Source: Dipteris shenzhenensis | Taxonomy: Eukaryota; Polypodiophyta; Polypodiopsida; Gleicheniales | Reading direction: 5' to 3' (one strand) | Length of the DNA stretch: 64,000 nucleotides | Assembly: GCA_047967505.1 (NCBI GenBank) | Contig: CM106539.1 | Part shown: piece by piece, positions 21,666 through 32,377 of the stretch | Numbering within the stretch: position 1 is the stretch's first letter | Layout of the letters: every line of letters starts with the position of its first letter | Program-made: the position numbers and the translations under genes | Notes under the pieces: generated by a model | What the model was told of the DNA's origin: nothing | Databases searched by the model: none | The model's input: the letters and a program-made list of their open reading frames with translations, nothing else

Positions 21666-22500
21666 TAGTACTAAATAACTGACTTCAAATGTTCAGCATG
21701 TACAATATTATATTACTCTATTAGGTAATAAGTAATAAGAAAATAAGAGTGAAAGAAATATACCTACTTTGTCAAAGCCCATGGCAGCCAACCATGCATT
21801 TGATACCAATACATTGCAAGACTGATGAATACATTGCAAGTTCTTAGAAATATGGAATGCTGCACACATGATGTATGTGTGCAAGCATGGTGCAAAAAGC
21901 ACATCAATAGTTTCTTGAGAAAATCCAAGCCCACAGAAAACACACCTGTATATTTATTGAAAGGGTAAGTACACTACTTGTAAGAGGACCCAACTCTAAA
22001 AACTAAAACATCGATTTGTACATGGAAGTTAAGAATTTCACCATTCAATATTCACGTTCATAGTCGCTATTGCAGAGTCTATGGGATGGTGAGTTGGTGC
22101 AGGATTCAGAACTCCAGGACCTAACTTGGGAGCTTCTCAATCAGATGCTGTACGTTGCTAAAAAAACTTGAGCTTGCTTTGTAGTGCTGTCCAATGCTGA
22201 TTCGCTGCCTTTTTTGCTGATTCAAATATTACTTTTGCTGCATCTAGTTCTACCTCAAGTTTTGCTACATCCTTCAAGAACTCATCCTACAGTACACTAC
22301 CATGTAATAAATTGTCTACTTTACTATGCACCCAGCTAAGGTTTGCCCTCAGTTGCAGTAGCAGCCTCAAAATCTGCATGCAATCTTGCATTCTCCTTTG
22401 ACACTATACCCTTCCACTCATGTAGTACACCTTCTTGCTCCACACTGAACTTTCATTGATCCTGTAAACTTACAAGCTCCTATTTTGTTGTACACATGCC

Positions 22501-23236
22501 TGTTAGATATCAATGATCCACTCTCGTGTAACTATGTGGGAACCAGCTAACTCTACTTGTAAGCCTCCCATATGAGGAGAAGGCATTTGAGTAGCTCGGT
22601 TATCTGGTATGTCCTAGTTTGGACACTAGATGGGGGCCATGTGTGGCCTGATGGCTAGAAAGCTTCAGATAGAGTTAGCACACTGCCAACTAGGCTACAT
22701 GCAAGTGTAGGAAGGCATCCCATGATTGACCGCATTGAGGGTAGATGGAGCATTTCCCAAGGCAACCCACCACTCTCGAGTTGCGGGGCCCGTTTGGAGC
22801 CCTAGATGATCCTAGATGGCTATGGGCCGAATGGAGACCATAGGTTAGTTGCTCTATTCTGTGCCATAGTTCTATCATGTGGTCGGTGGCCTATTTCGAG
22901 ACCAACCTCTAGTCGGTAGGTTTGGGCGGACTGGGTCGGTCTCCCAATTGAATCTAACTGACTACGACTAGTGGCTATATAAGAGCAAGCCCGTGAAGCC
23001 CATAATCATCACTGGCTACATCAACCCTGATTCCTTAGCATCCAGCCTCTGTCCTCTACTGTTTCCAGCACGACATCAAAGCTTCTCACATAGGAGCACA
23101 CGGCTGGGAGGCAGCGCCATTTATTGTATTAGTTTTATAGTAATCAAAATTTTGATTCTCCATACTATTTGCTTTTCTCTCTTGCATATGAGCTCTTGTT
23201 ATCTGTTGAGCACAGACGTTGTATTGTTTTCATACA
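22501..23236 (+). repeat. Copia C1d LTR, about 736 bp
   Basis: Begins TGTTAGATATC and ends ..TTTTCATACA directly before a primer site. It interrupts the 5' side of D1. No matching 3' LTR is seen; the start is inferred from the TG and the break in D1 coding sequence. Confidence 0.7.
22975..22983 (+). promoter_or_regulatory. TATA box in C1d LTR
   Basis: CTATATAAG, followed by GCAAGCC, sits about 260 bp before the LTR end, a fitting place for the U3/R promoter. The same motif is conserved in inverted form in C1a. Confidence 0.6.
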
Positions 23237-23248
23237 TTGTATCAGAGC
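23237..23248 (+). promoter_or_regulatory. C1d primer-binding site
   Basis: TTGTATCAGAGC, one base from the tRNA-iMet primer site, immediately after the LTR. Confidence 0.75.
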
Positions 23249-23306
23249 TTGCGCTCTAGCAAGAAGATTTGGTAGTGTGTTTTTGTTTGCGAGTAGATTG
23301 TGAGAG

Positions 23307-23637
23307 ATGGCCCAGCCCACAAGACTGCAAATCCCATTGTTCGGCAAAAGCGAAAAGTTGGACGGCACTAACTATCCACTCAGGAAGTTCAAGATGAAGA
23401 CCATCCTAAGCGCATACGAGCTTTGGGATACTGCTACTAGGGTGGACCTGAAGCTAGTTACGAGGCTGAATCCAGCAAATGTAGCACAACAGATAGTACC
23501 AACCGCACATGATATTCTTGCGTGGACAAGAAGAAATGCAGATGAGCTGTGTTCTATTGTCTGCAGTGTAAGTGATTCTATCATGGCATTAATTCAACAT
23601 GTCACCACAGCGAAGGAGGCATGGACGGTCTTGAAAT
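23307..23637 (+). pseudogene. Copia C1d gag, 3'-truncated
   Basis: ATG 23307 opens a clean gag N-terminus of about 110 residues (KLDGTNYPLRKFKMKTIL, then ELCSIVCSVSDSIMALIQH). It runs without stops to EAWTVLK, where family homology ends at about 23637. This is the best-preserved N-terminus of family C1 here. Everything downstream, including pol and the 3' LTR, is missing. The same gag, decayed, occurs at 8701, 32378 and 39098. Confidence 0.85.
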
Positions 23638-24185
23638 GGTTAGCATATTGAAACGGTCTTGGCATATTGAACATATACCTAGGTCCATCTCCACAAAAGT
23701 AATATACGTTGGAATGGTAGAGGGTTTTCTGATAGCCAGGCCCACAAAATTAGGATCCAAGTTACGAACATGGCCTCCATCCTAATATGTTGGAGTGCGG
23801 CATGTGCATCGCGTGCTTATTGACAATATGCAACGGAGATGCGGCATTTCTCCTCGTATGCATTTTCTATGTCTTGCCTGTGTTTGGAATATTGGAGAAA
23901 TGCATTCACATGATTCAATTCAGCTCCAATTCAATAAGCAACCACTAGTTCTCATTCATCACCCGTCGATATTCAAACATAGCATCATGCACTACGATGT
24001 TTGGAAATGCTAGATCTTACCTTGCTGCACTTTGCGGTGCTGGTTGTGGGCCCTATGCAATGCCAACCCCCTCTACACCTTTATCTCCCATGGCTTCATG
24101 CACATTCATAAATAGTTCGGAGCTTGTCACAGAAACTACATAGATGCAAAACATGCTAATGAGTACATTATCTATGATATAACAA
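23638..24185. other. No identified feature
   Basis: Unique-looking AT-rich sequence after the truncated gag. No repeat, domain or RNA gene recognised. Confidence 0.3.
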
Positions 24186-24563
24186 CTATGAGCACATATG
24201 GAAAGAATTGGTATGTACTTCACTCACTTGAAGCCGAGCTTCACTTCCCACATTAGTGGCGGGTGGTGATGCAACCATGGGAATAGCGGTGGTAGTGGTT
24301 ATCCTTGGCTGCGATGATTGTTTGTTGCATGTCTGAGGAGAGGAGGCAAAGTCTATAGGCACGTTGAGCACGAACTTTGCATATAACATCTTTGCAAAGT
24401 AGAGTGGCATGGCTCCACTATGAGGCTTCTTTGATTTGATCATGTAATGAATATAATATGCATTGTCCCCCATATCTTGGTGGTGAGAATTTTTAATGGG
24501 ACACCATCCATGTGAGGCATTGCTGCAATCCCACACAACTGCTGCGCCATCATTTAAGACCAC
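24186..24563 (-). pseudogene. Unidentified open segment, possibly a decayed exon
   Basis: 125 codons on the minus strand (GDNAYYIHYMIKSKKPHSG, PLYFAKMLYAKFVLNVP). Composition is protein-like but I recognise no family. It is on the same strand as the kinase-like remnant upstream of it and could belong to the same dead gene. 24564-25116 shows nothing further. Confidence 0.3.
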
Positions 24564-25116
24564 TATGTTGATGTGGCTATATATGTGGCTGTACTTCTAA
24601 CCATTTGGATCATGAAAGACACTTGCATTAGCAATTGTGTGAGCCTCATCTTTCATTGTTGGTGGGAGGAGCATCACCCACATCCATTTTATGTTTCATT
24701 GTGATCTTCACCCATAGTTTTGGTCCTAGGACTAATCGTATGCAACTTGTGTTGACCATTGTGACGAGGATGCCATGGTGAAAGAGAAAGCGAGTGAAGA
24801 TATAATAACCATGCCAATACCAAATGAGCGACATGGTGTTGAAACATTTAATTGTAGCATAGTTATTCAAATTACAATATGTGAGAATTTATCCATCTAT
24901 TTTAATTGTGGACTGATCATGATTGATTAAATTGAATAAATAAAACAAGCAAACTCTTGCAAATTTTTACAATTGAGTTGAAGATACATGTAATAGGAAC
25001 ATTTTTAAATCCATATGTACAATCCAAGGACATTAGAATTTTGGCAATCAAAATTGTGGTTGTATGGGTCAAGATAAAAAAGATGCAGCCAATGTTGAAC
25101 AACATGTCTTCATTTC

Positions 25117-26520
25117 CTAGATGGGTTGCATTGCCACATCCTCATTCACATTGAAAGTATGCATTTTTGTCAAAATTGCATCCATGGTAACTCTCTTCTT
25201 TGGATCAATCCTATATAGCAAGTCCCCACAATCAACCAAGAGTTTGATTGCAATGTCTCCTTTCATTGAGTTGTCACTGAGAGCTTTTGCAGCATCTATG
25301 AGAAAGTTGGAAATTTCTCTAAATAGCCAACCTACAAAAGCAAAACAATTTGAATCTGGTACCCATGCATCGTGGGACTTATATGTGTATTTGTACTGGC
25401 ATAAAATTTCGGCACTAACCATGGAAAGGCCTTTGGAGTTGCATAAGCCGGGTCTTGTGGATACATTCTTTCGGTCCAAATTCTAATGGAGGCTTATGCT
25501 CGTCATCCCCTGTGAAGTCCAACATGTAGTTGGTTGCTTGTAGATCGGTGTGTGGTATGCATATACCTTTGTTCGTGGACTGGTCTCAAACCACTAGCAA
25601 TAGCAGTAACAATGGACAAAGAATGTTGATAGAATAAGCTTGCTCACAACCTGGTGAGTGGAGAGTTCTAGTCGACAAAGCAAGGTTCTTCACTTGGATG
25701 TGTGGTCCTAATCCATCTCACATATGTTTTGCAATGCTTTGGGAGACACATCAGCATATCGTGCACACTTCCCCCATTGAAAAATAGAGTGAGGACACAG
25801 AGTATCCCAATACCTGACACACAGCTTTATAAACCTATATCATCGCTAGCTAATTCTTTAGTGCTAGATGAGTGTGGGGATCACCCTATTACTCCTCTTG
25901 CCAGTGTACCATGATGCTGGCCCTAGGACACCCACAACCTGTATCTAGAATACCTTCACTTCTCCTCCCTTGCCCACTGGTTCATGCAAGGTTAGTGCTT
26001 GCAATGGAAAGTGCACTGTGTGGGATCACATTGGAAAATTCTATACATAATTCTATCTGTGCTCACCTTCAGCTCAAGCTGGATCAGCATTTGATTTTTT
26101 GCCCACTAGCCATCTTGTTCATATGAACTAGGGTACTAGCTGTTGCCTTTCTAGCAGCCCCTTTCATCTTCATGTTTTTTCCTTGAGTAGAAATCTACAA
26201 CGCCTTCTATTCAAACATCTAGAATGCAAGCTTCTCCTCTTTATTGATAGGCAAAGTGGCATTGTTCATCTTGCCATATATTTCCCATTGACCCATAGGA
26301 TTTCCCAACACTCGAGGGAAATATTGATCAACTATCAATTTAACCTTTGACCATGACACTCGGCCATGTCCGAGCTAGCTCATGTATAGATGGTAAAATA
26401 CTTGGGCTAGCATTTGATCACGTAAATATATTGAGGTCACATGGGCCCAAATGTTTTGTCACTCAATCCTATCATGTTTGATTTTAACTTACGAACAGGC
26501 ATCAGAACTGTGAATTTCGT
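25117..26520 (-). pseudogene. Decayed coding region with a kinase-like catalytic loop
   Basis: Minus-strand coding traces run from about 26520 to 25117. The first (26465-26100) reads in one frame with several TAG/TGA stops: WAHVTSIYLRDQ, HGRVSWSKVKLIVDQYFPRV and NPMGQWEIYGKM. Next is RYWDTLCPHSIFQWGKC (about 25800). Then HTDLQATNYML (25520-25552), which resembles the kinase loop H-R-D-L-K-x-x-N with R and K replaced. Finally 25479-25117 is open and ends in YRIDPKKRVTMDAIL, like a kinase C-lobe. Frameshifts separate the parts. The kinase reading rests on these two motifs only; the 5' half is unidentified and may be a transposon protein. Confidence 0.4.
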
Positions 26521-26896
26521 AAAGTCACTATCGAGTGTAAACCTATCAGCTGGCAGAGGCTAGAGTAGGAAACATATAAAAAATCACATAATCAAGATGA
26601 TCTAGATTAGCTTTGCTAATCACACATGTGGTTCAGAAGGGTTGTTATCAGGATGAACCTATTGGCAAAAGCGAGCCATCATTCGGATAAAACTTGGCTC
26701 TATTGACACCTATGTATATAAATACTACCTAGATATATATGATATATAAGAAGATTGAAGCAAGGGGAACCAGCTAGCAGATGGAAGAGCCATCACCCGA
26801 CTTCGATCTTTACTATGCTATTACAAACATTAGTCAAGATGAGGTGATTTCGATTGGCCGAAGCAGGTCATCTCTTGGCATGACTGATACACAAAC
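26521..26896. other. No identified feature
   Basis: AT-rich sequence between the kinase-like remnant and the CT-rich tract; nothing recognised. Confidence 0.3.
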
Positions 26897-27115
26897 ATGC
26901 ATCTCTCTCTATCTCTCTTTCCCTCTCTCTCTTTTACTCTCCCTCTCTCTCTTTTACTCTCCCTTTCTCTCTTTTCATCTCCCTTGCTCTCTTTCCCTCT
27001 CTCTTTTACCCTCCCTCTCTCTCTTTTCCTTTCTCCCTCCTCTCTCCCTCTCTCTCTCTCCCTCTCTCCCTCTCTCCCTCTCTCTCTTTCCCTCTCCCTC
27101 TCTCTCTTTCCTCTA

Positions 27116-27157
<42 letters not shown>

Positions 27158-27215
27158 ATCCCTCTCTTTCCCTCTCTCCCTATATTTCACACACCCTCTC
27201 TCTCTTTCCCTCTCT
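26897..27215. repeat. (CT)n / CTCTCCCT microsatellite tract
   Basis: About 320 bp of almost pure pyrimidine on the + strand, mixing CTCTCCCT-type units with a pure (CT)n core near 27117-27152. Long open frames on both strands here are by-products of the repeat. Confidence 0.95.
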
Positions 27216-27954
27216 AACAGCCTGTAGTCAACTAGGGCGAGGTGATTCTATCCGATCGAGGTGAGCCATCACCTAGCCCGGACTGATTGACACCAAAGAC
27301 TAAAGAAGAAAAATCACCCAAAGATGAAAAAAAACAGACAAGTAGAAGAAATCGATAGCTATATGTGTGGTAGTGGTGAGGGCGAGGTCTTTTTATAAGA
27401 TTTTGTAGTGACACCATGCGGTACCTCCCCCGATTGTGTGGTGTGTCAATGCAGGATTTGTGGAGACTGGTGATGATACTGCACATCCTATTGTGCAGAT
27501 TGGCAAAATTCCTTTGTCTATGTAGGATCGGAAATCGGATGGTTCATGATGACACATGTGCTAATATGATAAACACTGCATAGTATGGGTGCGTCACCAA
27601 GTGGTGTCTCTTGGCACCCTAAAAAAAACCGTGCGGTATATCTATGGGACTATGCGGGGTATAGTGAATTGATGAAGGATGCAATATGCCATGGATAGAA
27701 CAAGGCAAATAGCTGTTGAGAGAGAGAAAAACACAAATAGAACATCTAACTATGTACACAAGAAATAGAAAGACAAATCCATGCCAACCCAAAAAGCCTT
27801 GTTTAGACATTTGTCGTGATTTTGTTCATTCTGCATGTGGATGAAACATGGGATAAGTGCACCAATTTATCTCATGCAAGTCCATGGACCTTGAACAGGC
27901 TGGAGCCCATCAATGGACATACTGCATCAGACATGGAGAAGGAATCTATAACAT
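27216..27954. other. No identified feature apart from SDG-family flank
   Basis: No repeat or gene recognised. The last 50 bases are the 5' continuation of the SDG-family remnant and are not part of the duplicated unit. Confidence 0.3.
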
Positions 27955-28419
27955 ATGCGATGGATAGAGACCAACTGGCTGACATGCTTTAGATGGGTGA
28001 CCATTTTGTAGTACTACGGTCCCCTACAAATGAAGATAATGAGGATTATTATGTGGTGCAATGCTCAAAATAAAAAACAGTCCTCATAGAGCAAGAGACA
28101 GATGGTTGGGGTAATGTCTTCAACATTGGGGATCAAGTGGTTTTTGGAATCTTTTATGCAAAAATCCCAAAATGCAAAAGAAATTAGGCATTACTAAAAG
28201 ATGCACCTCCTACTATAGTGCATGCTAATGCAGTGTTGGCAATAAAGTTCCAAATGTCACAAGCAAAGCACAAGGTTAAAGGAGAGAGAACCATCATATA
28301 CCCCAGGAGGTGCACGAATGGATCTTGGAAAACATTTCTCTATAAGAACTGTTGCACTGTTGCTGAGCATGTATTTTTGCAATGGATCTTACATATTTTT
28401 GTGCGCATTTTGTATTTTT
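27905..28419 (+). pseudogene. SDG-family C-terminal remnant (unit 1)
   Basis: One frame with several stops resembles the C-terminal part of the protein at 7453-7079: MGDHFVVLRSP (VGDNFVVIAP there), YYVVQCSK, DGWGNVFNIGDQVVFG (DAWGNVCGQGSFVV) and VHANAVLAIKFQ (IESHLVRAIK). It then extends further (GERTIIYPRRC) to a stop at 28419. Stops follow DML, CSK and KRN. The N-terminal SDG and GHGKG parts are absent. The unit-2 twin is at 34670-35136. Confidence 0.5.
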
Positions 28420-28499
28420 AGCTACCCCTTTGGGGACTGATTTTTGCAATACAAAGGCATCTTGTTTCTCTTGGGGATGCTCCGCAATGAGGAACTTTA

Positions 28500-28856
28500 A
28501 CAATTTTTAATATTATTAGTTTTAATTGTGTACTATTATATTATTACTGTTTAGGGATTGCTGTCATATCATACTATTAGCCCTATTCTTTAGTGATTGT
28601 GTACTATTGTAGTAGTTTTTATAGTTCATATTAAGTTTGTTCTACTGTCATATCATACTACTTATTACTATTTAGTTAGTACTATTTAGTACTATGTACT
28701 ACTATCTTAAGTAACTCATCTACTATTAATTTTGAGAGAGAGAGAGAGAACAATTATACTACTGTCATATCATACTACTTAGTACTATTTGGTTAGTACT
28801 ATGTGATACTATGCAGTACTATCTTAAGTAGCACATCTACTGTCAATTGAGAGAGA

Positions 28857-28894
<38 letters not shown>

Positions 28895-29214
28895 TAGAGA
28901 GAGAACCATTGTACTACTGTCATATCATATTTTTGTAATGTTGTTCCTCCTTTTAATATATTGCACTTATAGTTCAGAATGAGCCATACAAAATCAGAAG
29001 GCACCATATAAAATCGTAATGAGACATATAGAATCAGTCATATGAGATTACGGAGCGCAAACGACTTGGATACAATAGCCTTGCAATGAACTCCACACAC
29101 CCCAATATACAACTCAGTAAGGCTTGGACACATATAGCAGCTCTACAGCACTGCACTCCACACACCCCAATATACTGTTTTCTAGGAAGGAATGACCCTA
29201 GAACATAGGAGTTT
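28500..29214. repeat. ACTATTTAGTA-type repeats with two (GA)n microsatellites, unit 1
   Basis: Repeats of TACTATTTAG/CATATCATACTACT, in reverse orientation to the TACTAAATAG array, with (GA)n tracts at 28733-28749 and 28849-28904. In unit 2 the tracts are at 35449-35464 and 35563-35623, and the second is longer and purer. From 28930 to 29214 nothing further is recognised. Confidence 0.75.
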
Positions 29215-29400
29215 TTAGCCCTTCTTCCTCAACATCCTCGTTAGTAGCCCACTCGAGAGATTGTCGTCTCGAACATTCGAAGTTGCTATTTCTTCTGCGC
29301 CATACCCTACATCTATAAGGTCTCTGAAGATGTTATCAGCCCTTTTTGCAATTCCATCCTGTAGCTCTAGAGCATAAGAGTGTATAGCTCTATTACACAT
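29215..29400 (-). pseudogene. Short unidentified coding segment (unit 1)
   Basis: 61 codons (ALELQDGIAKRADNIFRD, SGLLTRMLRKKG), repeated with two changes at 36119-35934. It lies downstream of the FCP1-like domain on the same strand, so it could be a last exon or the end of a separate gene. Conservation between copies only reflects the recent duplication. 29401-29870 holds nothing recognised. Confidence 0.3.
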
Positions 29401-29870
29401 TGATGGATCTATTTAATGCCAATCAAAAATAGCCAACTGTATGAGCACCATAGCAGACATGACACATGATTCCTTAGCTTAGACCTGACTAACAGTTAGT
29501 ATTATTTTATCCTAAACCAAAATTGATACTGTATGGTTTTGCAAAAAATACCATAAAAGATAACATATAAAAAAGGACGATATAATTTATTGCATCGACA
29601 TTGGCTAATTATGCACTGGTTAAAACAATTGCTCACCTAGTACTTTTATCAGCAAACACCAGTACCATTTAACAGCACCAATACCATGTAAGAACACCTG
29701 TATATTTATCAGCTCACCATTAATTTTATCAGCATAGTAGCAAGAGCAAAGTCTGTATTACAAAGTAACCATTACAAGTTTGTATTTAGAAAGTAACAAC
29801 ATCTATATTCATCAATGTACAAGTCTTTTACAATATAGACTTCAAGGCCTAGTGCATGGTGGGTATTGGT

Positions 29871-31973
29871 TTACATAAGGATTATGCCTAAGAATCTGTT
29901 GGCACATCTCATGTGGAAGGTCCAATCCATGGGCTTTGGATCTTCAGTTAACAGTGAAACGACAACATCAACACACCCCATGTCAGCATAATCTGCAAAA
30001 AAGACTTCAACAAATAATTTGGATGGATGCTCACCATGGGCAGCTGCAATGCACTCAATCACATGGCCTTCATAAGGGTATCTCATTGTAAAGGCAGGAA
30101 CACTTTCTCTGGCATTTGCTATATCTAATAAGTATGGGAGCAACTGATCTGATAGTTCATCATCATTAGGACCTCCGTCATAGGCAAAAGGAGTTATGCA
30201 GGAATCAGGTGGACTTAATGCTGCTTTCAAAGGAGTGTCATCAACCAGGAGTGTACTCATGGGATCATAGTCAATGTCATGTGTAGCCAATGCACTAAAT
30301 GGCTTAAGCATACACATCTCATCTAGCCGTGTTGGGTGGTAGAATTCTTCCCTTGTACAACAATCCTCATGTGCAAAGTTGAACAGAAACTTGAATTCCC
30401 TAAACTCATCATATCCCAATTTGCTTTCTATCAAAGACACTATGGGACTAACATTTCTCCTTATCATACTACTTGATGTAGCAATCTCAAAATGCTCCCA
30501 TACAGATTTCATGAAATTGATCAATTGTGGCCGCAAAAAGATGACATGATTGCCTAATTTATGAACATCACCACCTTGGGCCATTTCAGGAGCAGTCTGC
30601 CACCACATCTTTAATAATATTCCATTCAAATCAAAGATTAACAACTTTTTTTGAGGAAGAACATCTCTGGAGTCACCTAGAAGTAACAATAACACATATT
30701 CAGATCCATCATACTTGAGTTGATGAATTGCAAAAGGAATTTTATATCAACTTACAAGAAGATAAATTGCAAAAAGAATTTCATTAAAAAAACAAGGAAG
30801 ATAAATTGCAAAAATAATTTCATTAAAAAAACAAGAAGATAAATTGCAAAAAGAGTTTCATTTAAAACTTGCGAGACCAGCTCTCATACAATGTCATTTC
30901 ATAGACAATCTGATCCTAACATTTGGGGTTGGGCATTTGCTAGGATCAATCAAATACGACTTAGTAACTATTTGACTAAATTTCCTCTTCTTTGTCCCTG
31001 CAAGGGGAAGGCTACCGAGTAGTGTGTCATCCTCCATTTGCTCTCCATCAAAGCTGTTATATAGTTTAGGCTTTAGCCCTGATATAATCTCAGCTGCCTC
31101 AGTGATGACCCTCTCACCCCGCTATCTATGTTGAGCTTTTCACCACTATCCATGTGTTCACCCTTGCTATTCTTTCCAGTCAACTCCCCACCGCCACCTA
31201 TGTCTTCATCCTTGCTGTGGTTTCCTGGCAAGTCCTGCATGCCATATCTTGCTATTGCTTCCTCTACAATCCTGTTCGATTGCTGCAAATTTTCTTCATC
31301 TTAGTTCAATAGATCATCTTCATCCAAGTGCTGATCATCTTCGATGTCTCCAGTTAAATTGTCTACAAAGAAATAAAGTCAAATCAAAAATGCGTTTGAG
31401 GTGCTGTACACAGAAGATTGTAAATGTGCATCTTCACAAAAAAATACATACCCTCCTTTTCCTCTAAATTCTTGCTTCTGTACAATGACTGCACAGTAGA
31501 TTTCTTCTTGTGTTGTATGTGGCGCTTCATCTTAGTAAGAGCTTCCTTAACTGGCAAACTTTCATCTGCTGAAGAATTTATAATACATGAATAGATGCAA
31601 TATATAAAATAGGAATAAATGAAATAGATAAAACATGAACTTATAAAAATAAATACCCTCTTTTGGCCGCATAGGGAAAAAAAATAGTCCTACCTCTCTC
31701 CTCTGCAACTTTTAGGTCCCCTTGTGCCACTACATGCTGCTTTTTTACTTTGTCCAACATTTCATCCTCATCATATTCCTGATCCCCAACATCCTTCAAG
31801 GAGTTATCTTCCAACTGACTTCCATCGAATAGTTGTTCACTGTCTTTTTTTCTACACGAGGCATGCCCCTCTACCTGTTGTCCTTTCTTGGTGTCTATGA
31901 ACACGTTTAAAATGTTAGGAGTTTTGCATTTCTCATTTTCAACAGCTTCAGCTTGCGTTGTACCAGTCTTCAA
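29871..31973 (-). pseudogene. FCP1/HAD-like gene, copy 2 (unit 1), 5' exons missing
   Basis: Blocks, 5' to 3': 31973-31700 (ends at a GTAGGA donor), about 31566-31455, about 31365-31073, then a 274-codon HAD-like block 30695-29871. That block has LLIFDLNGILL (Asp-x-Asn), QLINFMKSVWEHFE, MIRRNVSPIVSLIES, LLVDDTPLKAAL, FAYDGG and PYEGHVI, and stops normally after FLGIILM. The acidic block carries a TAG after DDLLN (near 31300), where copy 1 has Leu. Exons corresponding to 21765-22440 of copy 1 are absent because a copia fragment replaces them. The HAD block itself is uninterrupted. A CTD-phosphatase-like role is only inferred from the fold. Confidence 0.6.
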
Positions 31974-32113
31974 ATTTTTTGGACATGGTATTTCGGTGTC
32001 TTTACTTGTTTGTGTAAGGAAAAGAACAACTATTTGAAATTGATTTCAAAAGACAAATAGATTATTTAAAGATAGACAATAATTTAAAAATAGTAGTATT
32101 TAAACTTGAAGGA

Positions 32114-32203
32114 AATATGGCCCTTGCGGGGTCCCCTTTAGGGGCAAGGGACATATTCAAACATAGCCCTTACCCCTAAAGGGAACCCCTCAAGGGCCAT
32201 ATT
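32114..32203. repeat. 37-bp inverted repeat, copy 2
   Basis: Arms 32114-32150 and 32167-32203, loop of 16 nt. Compared with copy 1, the left arm has GCGGGG for GAGGGG and the right arm has TTACC for TTGCC, so pairing has weakened without compensating changes. Confidence 0.85.
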
Positions 32204-32377
32204 TCCATTGGTTGTGTTGGAGTCCAGATGTGATTGGTACTAAATAGTACTAAGTGCAAGTGCCACTAATAGTGCTAAATACTACTAATACTGCTGAGTA
32301 CTGCTACATACTACTAAATATGACTAATATTGCTAAGTACTAAATAGTACTAATGCTAATCCTAATACTGCTACATA

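Larger units (their letters stand above)
18141..22480 (-). pseudogene. FCP1/HAD-like multi-exon gene, copy 1 (D1)
   Basis: Coding blocks on the minus strand, 5' to 3': coiled-coil-like 22440-22336 and 22285-22160 (KLEVELDAAKVIFESAKK); 21951-21765 (GLGFSQETIDVLFAPCL to WLAAMGFDK, ending at a GTAGGT donor); an intron holding the TACTAAATAG minisatellite; 20182-19905; about 19785-19667; 19572-19282 (acidic, DEDDLLNLDEEN); then 19037-18141. The last block is an FCP1-like HAD domain: LLIFDLNGILL, QLINFMKSVWEHFE, STMT-like loop, LLVDDTPLKA and PYEGHVI. The first Asp of DxD is kept and the second is Asn, which I recall from a plant HAD-like group. One TAG follows NFA at about 18619. Copies 2 and 3 lack the 5' exons. 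Whether this is a host gene duplicate or cargo of an element is open. Confidence 0.6.

Noticed and set aside
26781-27217. Overlapping open frames on both strands rich in Ser/Leu or Arg/Glu
   Set aside because: Direct by-product of the (CT)n microsatellite.
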